From the NCBI GenBank assembly GCA_938007995.1, contig CALLLW010000090.1:1-59804 (forward strand): 59,804 bases of DNA, read 5' to 3'. Made by a program: the position numbers and the translations under genes. The notes beneath the pieces were generated by a model that was not told where the DNA came from, searched no databases, and was given only the letters and a program-made list of their open reading frames with translations. Positions 43,307-52,688 of this stretch are shown in pieces. Within the stretch, counting starts at the first letter, position 1; each line of letters begins with the position of its first letter. Origin of the DNA: an uncultured Granulosicoccaceae bacterium. GTDB lineage: Bacteria > Pseudomonadota > Gammaproteobacteria > Granulosicoccales > Granulosicoccaceae.

Positions 43307-44641
43307 ATGAAATTAAATCTAGGCGCTGCAGCCAGCGTGCTGTTCGCTGCAACCCTGTTTGCAGGCCCGTCTATCGCTGATGTCTGCGATACTCCTTCAA
43401 CGCTGGGTGATCTTGGCAAATTTGATGGTGAGGTAATCACCATTATGGGTTCCATGGAAGGTAAAGACGAGGAGATGCTCACCAACACTGCCAGCTGCTT
43501 CGAAAAAGCAACCGGTGCGGTGGTTAAGTACTCCGGGTCGCGTGATTTTGCAGCACTGATTGTCGCTGATCTTCGCTCTAACAACGCACCGAATATCGCT
43601 ATTTTTCCTCAGCCGGGTCTGGCGGGCGACATGGCGAAAGAAGGGCATCTGGTGCCACTGGGTCAGGAATCCGCTGACTGGATGGCTGAGAATTATGGCG
43701 CCGGTTCTTCATGGGTAGCGCTTGGTACTTATGAAGATAAAGACGGCAACGAAGATTTTTACGGCTTTGCATTCAAAAAAGATTTGAAATCACTGGTTTG
43801 GTATTCACCGGAGCAGTTTGACGACAACGGCTATGAAATCCCGACCAGTATGGAAGATCTTATTGCTCTATCTGATCAAATGGTCGAAGACGGCAACACG
43901 CCCTGGTGCATCGGTGTTGAGTCGGGTAACGCAACCGGCTGGACTGCAACCGACTGGATGGAAGACATCATGCTTCGTACCACCACACCGGAAAACTACG
44001 ACCGTTGGGTAACCAACGATCTGCCGTTCAATAGCCCCGAGGTCCTTAAGGCTATGGAGCTTTATGGTCAGTTCTCTCGCAATGACGATTACGTTGCCGG
44101 TGGTGCCTCCTCAGTTGCAACCACATTTTTCGGTGATGCACCAAAAGGCCTGTTTTCAAGTCCTGCCTCATGCATGATGCATCGTCAGGCCTCTTTTATT
44201 CCTGCATTCTTCCCGAATAAGGGTGAAGAACTGACTGATGGCTCTGCTGACTTTTTCTACTTCCCGCCGTTTGAAGCTGCCGATCTGGGTAACCCGGTAC
44301 TGGGTGCAGGTACACTCTGGACAATGACCAAAGACAGTCCGGCTACACGTGCTTTCTTTGAGTTCATGAAAGAGGCATCTGCGCACGAAGCGTGGATGCA
44401 ACAGGGCACATTCCTGACTGCACATAAAGGTGCAAGTCTTGATGCCTATGCAACTCCAACCCTGAAGAAGCAAGGTGAGATTTTGTCAAACGCTACTACC
44501 TTCCGCTTCGATGCATCAGATTTGATGCCCGGTGCTATCGGTGCAGGTGCATTCTGGTCAGAGATGACAGCGTTTGCCAATGGTCAGGATGCAAAAACCA
44601 CAGCAGATAACATCCAGTCTGCCTGGGATGCTATTAAGTAA
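43307..44641 (+). CDS. aglE: Alpha-glucoside ABC transporter, periplasmic binding protein
   Basis: Extracellular solute-binding protein (family 1) of 444 residues, with GGAG nine bases upstream of the ATG and a signal peptide (about 1-25, ending PSIA). It binds an alpha-glucoside such as maltose, sucrose or trehalose and hands it to AglF/AglG. Recognised by the AglE-like pattern (VITIMGSMEGKDEEML, NIAIFPQPGLAGDM, WYSPEQFDDNGYEIP, FFYFPPFEAADLGNPVLGAG) and by the operon: two permeases, a GH13 glucosidase, an ATPase and a LacI regulator follow. The stop codon lies inside a 17-nt tandem array. Confidence 0.85.
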   Translation: MKLNLGAAASVLFAATLFAGPSIADVCDTPSTLGDLGKFDGEVITIMGSMEGKDEEMLTNTASCFEKATGAVVKYSGSRDFAALIVADLRSNNAPNIAIFPQPGLAGDMAKEGHLVPLGQESADWMAENYGAGSSWVALGTYEDKDGNEDFYGFAFKKDLKSLVWYSPEQFDDNGYEIPTSMEDLIALSDQMVEDGNTPWCIGVESGNATGWTATDWMEDIMLRTTTPENYDRWVTNDLPFNSPEVLKAMELYGQFSRNDDYVAGGASSVATTFFGDAPKGLFSSPASCMMHRQASFIPAFFPNKGEELTDGSADFFYFPPFEAADLGNPVLGAGTLWTMTKDSPATRAFFEFMKEASAHEAWMQQGTFLTAHKGASLDAYATPTLKKQGEILSNATTFRFDASDLMPGAIGAGAFWSEMTAFANGQDAKTTADNIQSAWDAIK

Positions 44642-44693
44642 TCGATGCTATCAGGTAGTCGACACTATTAAGTAGCTGACGCTGCGTATAGCA
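44627..44693 (+). repeat. 17-nt tandem array starting in the last codons of aglE
   Basis: Units beginning GATGCTATTAAGTA recur at 44627, 44644, 44661 and, degenerate, 44678. The first unit holds the codons for DAIK plus the TAA stop of aglE; the next copies carry TAG at the same place. Confidence 0.75.
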
Positions 44694-44751
44694 GATGCTG
44701 TCGGCTAGCATCACTTGAAAGTCTCGCTGTCGAGAATCAATTGACAGCATT

Positions 44752-44776
44752 AGCGGGCTCGAATAACGAGCCCGCT
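44752..44776 (+). terminator. Strong stem-loop between aglE and aglF
   Basis: AGCGGGCTCG (44752-44761) pairs perfectly with CGAGCCCGCT (44767-44776) over a loop of five. There is no T-run, so it is likely to be a partial terminator or an RNA-stabilising element that raises binding-protein levels over those of the permeases. A second hairpin (GCTGTC/GACAGC) precedes it at 44726-44748. Confidence 0.7.
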
Positions 44777-44844
44777 TCACAACAACAAAACATGCATCAT
44801 CATCTGATGCTTTCAAACTCAATCATCCGCTTAAGGTAAAACGC

Positions 44845-46098
44845 ATGCGTTCGATCAGGCCAACAATTGCCGGTAACGGTCTGGCCATTGCTCTTACCAT
44901 CCTTTTTGTTTTACCGGTCACAGGTATTCTGGCCTACGCGATTACCACCCCGATAGATGACTGGATGGTGCGTCTTGGTAACTGGCTGCACGAAACCTAC
45001 AGCTGGTCATTTCCAGTCTTTGATACGCAGGAACGCTTTGCCAAAATCGGCTTCGCAATCCGTTCGATTTTTATCGCAGTTGGTATTTCCTTCCTTTACT
45101 TCTGGTTGTCAAACTGGCTGAACCAGGGGCTCGCCAGAGTTTCAGCCAAGGGTTCATACGGACGAGAGTCTTATATTGTTGAAGCAATACAACCCTGGAT
45201 ATTTGTAGGTCCAGCGCTTGTGTTGTTGCTTTTATTTCTGTTTATACCGGCGTTCTCCACGCTGAGCCTGTCGTTCCAGGAAGCAGATGGTGCGCGCACT
45301 GTGCGTAACTATGCGTTTATCTGGGATCAGGCAGCACTTGGCTATACGCAGTTTCGCTATGCCATGCGTAACAGCATCATGTGGCTGGTGCTGGTGCCAA
45401 CGGTGTGTATATCTCTCGGTCTGCTGATCGCCGTACTGGCCGATTCGACCCGTTGGGGCATTGTGGCAAAAACTCTGATTTTTGTACCAATGGCTATCTC
45501 GTTTGTTGGTGCTGCAGTCATCTGGCGGAATATATTTGCCGGTGGTGGTATTCAGCCACAGGAAGCCATCAACGGGCTGACGCCTTCCTATCAAATTGGA
45601 TTACTAAAATCTTTGCTTGGCCATACTGCGGCATACAACGAGCCGCTATACAGTCTGAAGTTCTGGGGCAACTTTTTCCTGATGTGGATACTGGTCTGGG
45701 TGCAGACCGGATTTGCGATGGTGATTTTTTCTGCTGCACTTCGTGGCGTACCGGAAGATACTATTGAAGCGGCAAAGATTGATGGCGCCAATCCGGTGCA
45801 GATGTTCTTTCGCGTCAAGCTGCCACAGATCTACTCAACCGTTGTTGTGGTCTGGACCACACTGGTAATACTGGTGCTAAAGATGTTCGACATTCCCTAC
45901 GCACTGTCTGCCAATGACGATGACAAACTGCTGTTGGCAACCATGATGGAAAATGCCCGTAACAACTGGTCTGTGGGTGGCGATAATGTTGAGAATCTGT
46001 TTGCGGCAATTGCCGTGATGCTGATGGTGACTGTAATACCGAATATGGTGTTTAACGCACGGCGTATCCGCCGCGAGCAAAGAGAGCTGGGGCATTGA
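44845..46098 (+). CDS. aglF: Alpha-glucoside ABC transporter permease
   Basis: MalF-type inner-membrane permease of 417 residues. The first 100 residues carry two extra membrane helices and a periplasmic loop before the canonical core (WIFVGPALVLLLLFLFIPAF onward). The EAA coupling loop is seen in PEDTIEAAKIDGANPVQMFFRVKLPQ. It lies 203 bp after aglE, across a strong stem-loop, and 58 bp before aglG. Confidence 0.87.
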   Translation: MRSIRPTIAGNGLAIALTILFVLPVTGILAYAITTPIDDWMVRLGNWLHETYSWSFPVFDTQERFAKIGFAIRSIFIAVGISFLYFWLSNWLNQGLARVSAKGSYGRESYIVEAIQPWIFVGPALVLLLLFLFIPAFSTLSLSFQEADGARTVRNYAFIWDQAALGYTQFRYAMRNSIMWLVLVPTVCISLGLLIAVLADSTRWGIVAKTLIFVPMAISFVGAAVIWRNIFAGGGIQPQEAINGLTPSYQIGLLKSLLGHTAAYNEPLYSLKFWGNFFLMWILVWVQTGFAMVIFSAALRGVPEDTIEAAKIDGANPVQMFFRVKLPQIYSTVVVVWTTLVILVLKMFDIPYALSANDDDKLLLATMMENARNNWSVGGDNVENLFAAIAVMLMVTVIPNMVFNARRIRREQRELGH

Positions 46099-46156
46099 TC
46101 GTGGTTATTTTTAAAGTCTGTAAAACAGAAGCCAATCAAATCGGGCAGACTTCCCT

Positions 46157-47380
46157 ATGACCCGGTTTTTTAAACATCTGATACTGCTTTTAATCGTAGT
46201 TATCTGGGTATTGCCGTTTCTGGCATTGGTCACTACGTCACTGCGGTCGGAAACCGCATCCAAAACGTCAGGGTTCTGGACAGCATTCACACCAACGGTG
46301 CTTGGCCACCGGTTCGGTACTCACGATAGAGACAACACAGAACCGTTTGTCACCATGAGTGGCAATATATTTGAACGCCTCAACGAAGATAAAGAGAGCT
46401 TTATTGTTTCAGGTGAAGTGCAGTCGATTATGTTCACAGGCAGGGTGCCTGATCCCGAGAAGCCGGGTAAAACCAAGCTGATAAGGCAGCTGATTTACGC
46501 CGGCGAACCAATGGACGTACGTGACGGTGATTTTGTTTTTCAGTCCAACGGCGATTTTGTATGGACATTCCCTGAAGCAACTGCACCCAAACCGAAAAAT
46601 CTCGATGCTTTTATCAATCAGGATCCGGTATTCGGCACTGATGCGTATGTCGAGGTATTGTTTGAAAATGAAAATGTACCCAATGCATTGATCTCTTCAT
46701 TTATTGTCACGATTCCGGCGACTATTATCCCGATTACCATCGCCGCCTTTGCGGCTTATGCATTCGCATGGATGCGCTTTCCCGGTCGTGACTGGTTGTT
46801 TGTACTGGTTGTGTCTTTAATGGTGGTGCCGACCCAGCTGGCATTTTTACCTGTCTTACAGGGCTTCAGTGGTATTGCCTCATGGGCGACGGCGCTGAAT
46901 GCGTGGATGACTGATTGTGAGGCAACAAAAACCTGTCAGGTGGCATCAAAATCGTTTGCGAGTTTGTGGATTACGCACACTGCATTCGGCTTACCGCTGG
47001 CTATCTATCTGTTGCGCAACTACATTGTCGGGCTGCCTAAAGAGTTGCTTGAAAGTGCGCGGATCGACGGTGCCAGTCACCTGAAGATTTTTACCCGACT
47101 GATCATTCCGTTATCAGTGCCGGCACTTGCGTCTTTTAGTATTTTTCAGTTTCTGTGGGTCTGGAATGATCTGATTGTGGCGCTTTATATCGGGCCTGCG
47201 GATTCATCGGATCTGGTATTTCCAATTCGACTACAAAAACAGCTCGGCACATTTAAAGATCAGTTGCACTTGCTCAACGCATCAGCGGTGATTTCAATCA
47301 TCGTACCGTTGATTGTATTCCTGTCGATGCAACGCTACTTTATTCGCGGCTTGCTTGCAGGTTCGGTCAAGGGTGGCTAG
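46157..47380 (+). CDS. aglG: Alpha-glucoside ABC transporter permease
   Basis: MalG-type permease of 407 residues. After the first helix there is a large periplasmic insert (about 30-175) rich in charged residues, as in AglG proteins, then the transporter core. The coupling loop is in KELLESARIDGASHLKIFTRLIIPLSVPA. The C-terminus ends in RGLLAGSVKGG, typical of MalG relatives. Its stop is 2 bp before the aglA start. Confidence 0.87.
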   Translation: MTRFFKHLILLLIVVIWVLPFLALVTTSLRSETASKTSGFWTAFTPTVLGHRFGTHDRDNTEPFVTMSGNIFERLNEDKESFIVSGEVQSIMFTGRVPDPEKPGKTKLIRQLIYAGEPMDVRDGDFVFQSNGDFVWTFPEATAPKPKNLDAFINQDPVFGTDAYVEVLFENENVPNALISSFIVTIPATIIPITIAAFAAYAFAWMRFPGRDWLFVLVVSLMVVPTQLAFLPVLQGFSGIASWATALNAWMTDCEATKTCQVASKSFASLWITHTAFGLPLAIYLLRNYIVGLPKELLESARIDGASHLKIFTRLIIPLSVPALASFSIFQFLWVWNDLIVALYIGPADSSDLVFPIRLQKQLGTFKDQLHLLNASAVISIIVPLIVFLSMQRYFIRGLLAGSVKGG

Positions 47381-47382
47381 GC

Positions 47383-48933
47383 ATGACAATTGACACGTTA
47401 CAATGGTGGGAAACCGCGGTTATTTATCAGATTTATCCGCGCTCTTTCCAGGACTCCAACGGTGATGGCATTGGTGATCTGCCTGGCATCACAAGTCGGC
47501 TGCCATACATAGCCGAGCTTGGTGTTGACGCTATCTGGATCAGTCCTTTTTTCAAAAGCCCGCAAAAAGATTTTGGCTACGATGTATCAGATTACTGTGA
47601 TGTAAATCCCGAGTACGGAACGCTCAAAGACTTTGACAAGCTGCTGGCAGAGTCCCACAAGCTTGGCCTGAAAGTCATGGTAGATATCGTACCGGCGCAT
47701 TGCTCTGAGGAGCATGTCTGGTTTAACGAAAGCAGGCAATCCAGACATAACAACAAAGCTGACTGGTTTCATTGGGTTGAGCCGAAGTCTGATGGCTCAC
47801 CTCCAACAAACTGGCTGTCGTTTTTTGGCGGACCAGCCTGGAGCTGGGAGCCACGCCGACAACAATACTATCTGCATAATTTCCTCAGTAGTCAGCCTAA
47901 CCTTAATCATGCTAATCCCGCGGTACGCGAAGCATTGATGGATGTAGCGCGTTTCTGGTTTGACCGTGGTGTTGATGGCTTCAGACTTGATGCGGTGCAT
48001 ACCATCAACGCTGATGTCGCACCGTACCAAAACAACCAGGCTAACCCGAAGTTCGTACCGGGGCCATTGCCGCAACAGCAACAACCGTTCTTTCGTCAGC
48101 TGCATGACAGTGCTCAATTAAATCAGCCTGCGATACAGGCTTTTAGTGAATCGTTCAGATCCGTTGCTGACAGCTACAGTGACCGTTATTTAATGGGAGA
48201 GCTGCACGGTGATGATCCGATCAAAGCCAGCCAGACATTTACAGCGCCTGGAAGACTGCATGCAACTTACAACTTTAATCTACTCAGCTGGGATGGCCTC
48301 AATGTCGAAGGGCTAAAGAAAGCCATTACTAAGGCAATCGATGCGTTTAACGGTACTGGCAGACTGAGCTTTGCGTTTTCGAACCACGATGTCCCACGAA
48401 GCGCCACAAGGCAACTGGCACCATTGGGCTTAACCGCTGAACAACAACCAGCGCTGCAGTTGTTGCTGCTAAAGCTTGAAACCTGCCTGATCGGTTCAGC
48501 CTGTATTTACCAGGGTGAGGAGCTCGCATTGCAGGACTCACAGGATATACCGGTGGAGCTGATGCAGGATCCGTGGGGGATTGAGTTTGCACCGGTATTT
48601 TCCGGCCGCGATACCTGTCGAACACCGATGGTCTGGAATCGCGTTGCGTCAAACGGCGGATTCTCCAATGCTAACCAGACCTGGTTGCCAGTCAATCAGG
48701 ATCATCTGCACAGAGCCGGGCTTGATGAAGCTGCCAGAGAAGGCTCGGTCTATAACGAGTTTGCCGCGTTTTTAAAGTGGCGCAAAGAACAACCGGCGAT
48801 TATGTCCTCCAACAAAATGAGTGAACTCACCGGTGACAATAAAACTCTTGTTTTTGAACGAATAGCAGAGCAGCAAACGCTGCGTTGCACATTTGATTTT
48901 GAAACACTTACCGCAACTTTTGAGGAAGTATAG
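47383..48933 (+). CDS. aglA: Alpha-glucosidase, GH13 family
   Basis: Cytoplasmic GH13 enzyme of 516 residues that splits the imported alpha-glucoside. The N-terminal WWETAVIYQIYPRSF is typical. Catalytic sites: nucleophile Asp203 in DGFRLDAVHT, general acid Glu273 in MGELHG, and transition-state Asp336 in FSNHDVPR. The region-II motif reads DIVPAH, with Ala in place of the usual Asn or Ser before His. A short beta domain closes the protein; the length is slightly under the 540-550 usual for AglA. No signal peptide. The aglK ATG follows its stop directly. Confidence 0.9.
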   Translation: MTIDTLQWWETAVIYQIYPRSFQDSNGDGIGDLPGITSRLPYIAELGVDAIWISPFFKSPQKDFGYDVSDYCDVNPEYGTLKDFDKLLAESHKLGLKVMVDIVPAHCSEEHVWFNESRQSRHNNKADWFHWVEPKSDGSPPTNWLSFFGGPAWSWEPRRQQYYLHNFLSSQPNLNHANPAVREALMDVARFWFDRGVDGFRLDAVHTINADVAPYQNNQANPKFVPGPLPQQQQPFFRQLHDSAQLNQPAIQAFSESFRSVADSYSDRYLMGELHGDDPIKASQTFTAPGRLHATYNFNLLSWDGLNVEGLKKAITKAIDAFNGTGRLSFAFSNHDVPRSATRQLAPLGLTAEQQPALQLLLLKLETCLIGSACIYQGEELALQDSQDIPVELMQDPWGIEFAPVFSGRDTCRTPMVWNRVASNGGFSNANQTWLPVNQDHLHRAGLDEAAREGSVYNEFAAFLKWRKEQPAIMSSNKMSELTGDNKTLVFERIAEQQTLRCTFDFETLTATFEEV

Positions 48934-49986
48934 ATGGCCCGGGTCTCCTTGAAAGGAGTAAACAAGTCGTTCGGTAAAGTAGAGGTCATCAGAGATGTTG
49001 ACCTCGAGATCAACGATGGCGAATTTGTTGTTTTTGTCGGGCCTTCCGGCTGCGGTAAATCAACACTGCTGCGATTAATCTCGGGGCTTGAAAACCTGAG
49101 CAGCGGCGAAATCTATATCGCTGATCGTCCGGTGATGGATCTGCCACCGTCGAAGCGTGGTATTGCCATGGTGTTTCAGTCATATGCGCTTTATCCGCAC
49201 ATGACGGTCTTCCACAACATGGCGTTCTCACTCGATCTGGAAGGCAAAAACAAAAAGGAAATTCGCGAGCGGGTAGAGGCTGCAGCAAAGATATTGCAGA
49301 TGGAGCATCTGCTTGATCGCAGACCGGCGGCACTTTCCGGCGGGCAAAGACAACGCGTGGCAATTGGCCGTGCCATAGTCAGAAACCCGGACGTGTTTTT
49401 GTTTGATGAGCCACTGTCCAATCTTGATGCAGCGCTCAGGCACGACACACGGGTTGAGATAGCCAAACTGCACCGTCAGCTGGAAGCCACCACTATTTAT
49501 GTAACGCACGATCAGGTTGAAGCCATGACACTGGCTGACAAGATCGTGGTACTTAAAGACGGTGAGGTAATGCAGGTAGGTGCGCCGATGGAGCTGTTTC
49601 ATCATCCGGCAAATGAGTTTGTTGCAGGCTTTCTCGGCTCACCGAAAATGAACTTCTTTGATGGTGTGTTATCAGCAGCAGATGCAAGTCAGGGTAGCTT
49701 CCGTGGCGAGGGACTAGAGCTTGACGACGTCAGGCTGGTATCTACCAACAAGGTTAACGGTGAACAGATCAGACTGGGTATCAGACCGCAACACATGGTA
49801 CTTGATCCGGCCGGTCAGCTGACCGGAACCGTAACCCTGGTGGAGCAGTTGGGTACAGAATCAGTACTTGAGCTGATAACTGATAACAACACCCCTTTCA
49901 GGTTTGCGACTCCTGATATGGTTGATATTAAAGTAGGGCAGCAAGCCAGCTTCAGTTTTAATCTGCAGTCTGCTCACCTTTTTTGA
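48934..49986 (+). CDS. aglK: Alpha-glucoside ABC transporter ATPase
   Basis: MalK/UgpC-type ATPase of 350 residues that energises AglEFG. Walker [10 protein letters not shown] (36-44), Q-loop [13 protein letters not shown], signature [15 protein letters not shown], Walker [13 protein letters not shown] and H-switch [14 protein letters not shown] are present, followed by a C-terminal TOBE/OB-fold regulatory domain (about 240-350). The start codon touches the aglA stop (TAGATG). Confidence 0.93.
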   Translation: MARVSLKGVNKSFGKVEVIRDVDLEINDGEFVVFVGPSGCGKSTLLRLISGLENLSSGEIYIADRPVMDLPPSKRGIAMVFQSYALYPHMTVFHNMAFSLDLEGKNKKEIRERVEAAAKILQMEHLLDRRPAALSGGQRQRVAIGRAIVRNPDVFLFDEPLSNLDAALRHDTRVEIAKLHRQLEATTIYVTHDQVEAMTLADKIVVLKDGEVMQVGAPMELFHHPANEFVAGFLGSPKMNFFDGVLSAADASQGSFRGEGLELDDVRLVSTNKVNGEQIRLGIRPQHMVLDPAGQLTGTVTLVEQLGTESVLELITDNNTPFRFATPDMVDIKVGQQASFSFNLQSAHLF

Positions 49987-49996
49987 TCTTGCACAA

Positions 49997-51019
49997 ATGA
50001 AACTCAAGCAGCTATCAGAGAATCTGGGTTTATCACAAACCACCGTCAGCAGAGCACTGAACGGCTACCCGGAAGTCAGTGAATCGACTCGACGCCGGGT
50101 ACAGCGTGCCGCCGCTGCCGGTAACTATCGCCCTGACCTGCGCGCAACCCGCCTTGCAACAGGTAAAGCCTATGCGATAGGTCATGTTGTGCCAATGGTT
50201 AACAAAAACGATGTGATTAATCCTATTTTTGCCGAGTTTATTGCCGCTGCCAGTCTGACCTATGCGAACTACGGCTATGAGCTTATGCTGAGGATTGCCA
50301 GAACTGAGGACGAAGAGTCGATCTACAGAAAACTTGCCTCGTCCCGTTCTGTTGATGGTGTGGTGGTCCACTCTCCGTTGTTGAATGATCCACGGCTACC
50401 GTTACTCAAATCTATTGGGCTGCCTTTTGTCATACACGGCAGAGTGCCCGGAGCTGAGGATTACAGCTGGGTTTGCATGGACAATCAAAATGCATTCAAG
50501 CAGGCCACCAAGTTATTGATTGATCTTGGTCATCGAAGAATCGCACTACTTAACGGTCAGGAAGCAATGACATTTGCGTGGCTTCGAAGAGCTGGTTATG
50601 AAGAAGCGCACGGTGATAACCGACTTGATCTGGACGAATCATTGATCACTTCTGATGATCTGACAGAACCGTATGGTTATCAGGCTGCAAAAGAGATGTT
50701 GGCATTGAGTGATCCGCCTACCGCATTTCTGGTTTCTTCGTATGTGGTAGCGTTGGGAGTCAGGCGAGCCGTTGAGCGTCTGGGTTTGACTATTGGTAAA
50801 GACGTATCGATCATAATTCACGATGATGAACTATCGTATTTTGATAACAGCGGCGTAACACCTCAGTTTACTGCCACGCGTTCTTCGGTCAGAAATGCAG
50901 GCGTTAAGGCGGCAACCATGTTGATCGAAAAAATACGCAATCCTGACAATCCGCCTGAGTCTCACATGATGGAGACACAGCTGGTGATTGGCTCATCGAC
51001 CGGGCCGTGTTGCAGATAG
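49997..51019 (+). CDS. aglR: LacI-family transcriptional regulator of the agl operon
   Basis: LacI/GalR-type regulator of 340 residues: N-terminal helix-turn-helix and hinge (MKLKQLSENLGLSQTTVSRA onward, with the hinge helix near 50-60) and a periplasmic-binding-protein-like effector domain. It is the last gene of the agl operon, 10 bp after aglK, and most likely represses it in the absence of alpha-glucosides by binding the two palindromes upstream of aglE. The last residues GPCCR and the stop codon fall in a 17-18-bp tandem array, so the natural C-terminus may have been extended or truncated by that duplication. Confidence 0.9.
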   Translation: MKLKQLSENLGLSQTTVSRALNGYPEVSESTRRRVQRAAAAGNYRPDLRATRLATGKAYAIGHVVPMVNKNDVINPIFAEFIAAASLTYANYGYELMLRIARTEDEESIYRKLASSRSVDGVVVHSPLLNDPRLPLLKSIGLPFVIHGRVPGAEDYSWVCMDNQNAFKQATKLLIDLGHRRIALLNGQEAMTFAWLRRAGYEEAHGDNRLDLDESLITSDDLTEPYGYQAAKEMLALSDPPTAFLVSSYVVALGVRRAVERLGLTIGKDVSIIIHDDELSYFDNSGVTPQFTATRSSVRNAGVKAATMLIEKIRNPDNPPESHMMETQLVIGSSTGPCCR

Positions 51020-51085
51020 GGCCGTGTTGCAGCCAGGGCCGTGCCCGCAGCCAGGGCCGTGCTGCAGATAGGGCCGTGGCAGGCA
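51002..51085 (+). repeat. 17-18-bp tandem array over the aglR stop codon
   Basis: Five units beginning GGGCCGTG start at 51002, 51019, 51036, 51054 and 51071; four end in GCAGATA or GCAGCCA. The first encodes the last four residues of AglR, and the TAG stop bridges units one and two. Confidence 0.85.
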
Positions 51086-51163
51086 ATTGCTTTACCGCTC
51101 ATCCGCTGTTGAATATCGCGGAAATTCGATCTGGCACAGACTTAAACTAAAATAGAGAGTTTC

Positions 51164-51700
51164 ATGAGCACTGAGCAGCAAGCCATTGATCTGCAGGCTA
51201 TTTCCGAATCACAGTTTCTGGAGCGATTTGGCGGTTTGTATGAGCACTCGGTGTGGATTGCAGAGGCGGTATGGAAGGATATCGCCTCAGCAAACAGCAT
51301 CTCTGTTGAGGAATTTATCCGCCGATTGCAAAAGGTTGTTGATACGGCTGCTGAAGAGCAAAAGCTTGATTTGTTAAGGGCCCATCCGGAGCTTGCGGGC
51401 AGGGCGGCAGTGCAGGGCGATCTCACTCCTGAATCAACAGATGAGCAGTCCCGGGCGAGACTCGATTTATGCACAGAAACAGAGTTTGCGAAGTTTCATC
51501 AGCTTAATTCTGCTTACAATGCAAAGTTTGAATTCCCGTTTATTATGGCGGTGCGCAACAGCAGCCGTGAAGAAATCCTTGCTGCATTTGAAAAACGTTT
51601 GAACAATAGCAGGCAGCAGGAGTTTGATACTGCACTACAGCAGGTTCATCAAATAGCTCGCCTGCGCTTGCAGGCCGCGATTACTTCTGACTCCGCTTAA
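51164..51700 (+). CDS. uraD: OHCU decarboxylase
   Basis: 2-oxo-4-hydroxy-4-carboxy-5-ureidoimidazoline decarboxylase of 178 residues. It makes S-allantoin from OHCU, the third step of urate breakdown. The family pattern is clear: FLERFGGLYEHSVWIAEAVW, LLRAHPELAGRAA (catalytic His) and a long C-terminal helix pair with LNSAYNAKFEFPFIMAVRN. First gene of uraD-puuE-puuD, 4 bp before puuE. Confidence 0.94.
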   Translation: MSTEQQAIDLQAISESQFLERFGGLYEHSVWIAEAVWKDIASANSISVEEFIRRLQKVVDTAAEEQKLDLLRAHPELAGRAAVQGDLTPESTDEQSRARLDLCTETEFAKFHQLNSAYNAKFEFPFIMAVRNSSREEILAAFEKRLNNSRQQEFDTALQQVHQIARLRLQAAITSDSA

Positions 51701-51704
51701 GACC

Positions 51705-52637
51705 ATGCCAATAGATAATAATCAATCATATTCCCGTGACTTAATCGGCTATGCAGAAAGTCCGCCTGATGCTCAGTGGCCGGGCGGTGCACGTCTGGCG
51801 TTGCAGTTCGTTGTTAATTACGAGGAAGGTGGTGAGAACTGCATACTTCATGGTGATGCAGGCTCAGAGGCATTTTTGTCAGAGATCGTAGGTGCTCAAT
51901 CGTACCCCGGCGTCAGGCATATGAACATGGAGTCGATTTATGAGTATGGTTCCCGCGCCGGTTACTGGCGCTTGTTGCGATTATTTCAGCGGTATAATTT
52001 TCCGGTGACGGTTTTTGGTGTTGCGATGGCGTTGGAGCGCAACCCCGACGTGGTCGAGAGTATGCTGCGTGCCAACTGGGAAATAGCCTCGCATGGTTAT
52101 CGCTGGATTGACTATCAGTTTATTGATCAAGCCACTGAGCTTGAGCACTTACAGAAAGCGCTGGAAATACACCAGACAGTGACAGGCAGCAAGCCGGAAG
52201 GTTGGTATCTGGGAAGATGCAGCCCCAATACGCACCGACTGGCAGCGCAACACGGTGACTTTCTCTACAACGCAGACACTTATGCAGACGATCTGCCTTA
52301 CTGGGATTACCAGTTTGATCAGCCGCAGCTGATGGTGCCATACACGCTTGATGCTAACGATATGCGCTTTGCCAGTCCTCAGGGGTTTAATTCCGGCGAT
52401 CAGTTTTATCAGTATTTAAAAGACAGCTTCGATGTGCTCTATGAAGAAGGTGCCCGGACACCAAAAATGATGTCGGTAGGACTGCACTGCAGACTGATTG
52501 GCAGGCCCGGGCGTCTCGCTTCTCTGGCGCGCTTTCTTCAATATGTGGAACAGCATGAGCAAGTCTGGGTGACAACCAGACGCGACATCGCACATCACTG
52601 GCGCGCAACCTGGCCTGCAGAAATTGCAACGGCTTAA
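51705..52637 (+). CDS. puuE: Cofactor-independent allantoinase
   Basis: Polysaccharide-deacetylase-fold allantoinase of 310 residues that opens allantoin to allantoate. Characteristic: the N-terminal DLIGYAESPPDAQWPGGARLALQFVVNYEEGGENCILHGD block, which is specific for PuuE, ASHGYRW, YLGRCSPNTHRL and MMSVGLHCRLIGRPGR. The 4-bp spacing to uraD suggests coupling. The substrate is the product of UraD. Confidence 0.94.
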   Translation: MPIDNNQSYSRDLIGYAESPPDAQWPGGARLALQFVVNYEEGGENCILHGDAGSEAFLSEIVGAQSYPGVRHMNMESIYEYGSRAGYWRLLRLFQRYNFPVTVFGVAMALERNPDVVESMLRANWEIASHGYRWIDYQFIDQATELEHLQKALEIHQTVTGSKPEGWYLGRCSPNTHRLAAQHGDFLYNADTYADDLPYWDYQFDQPQLMVPYTLDANDMRFASPQGFNSGDQFYQYLKDSFDVLYEEGARTPKMMSVGLHCRLIGRPGRLASLARFLQYVEQHEQVWVTTRRDIAHHWRATWPAEIATA

Positions 52638-52688
52638 ACGCTCTGTTGAGCGCGTTTAATTTATGTATGTCCTAACACGGTTACCGCA

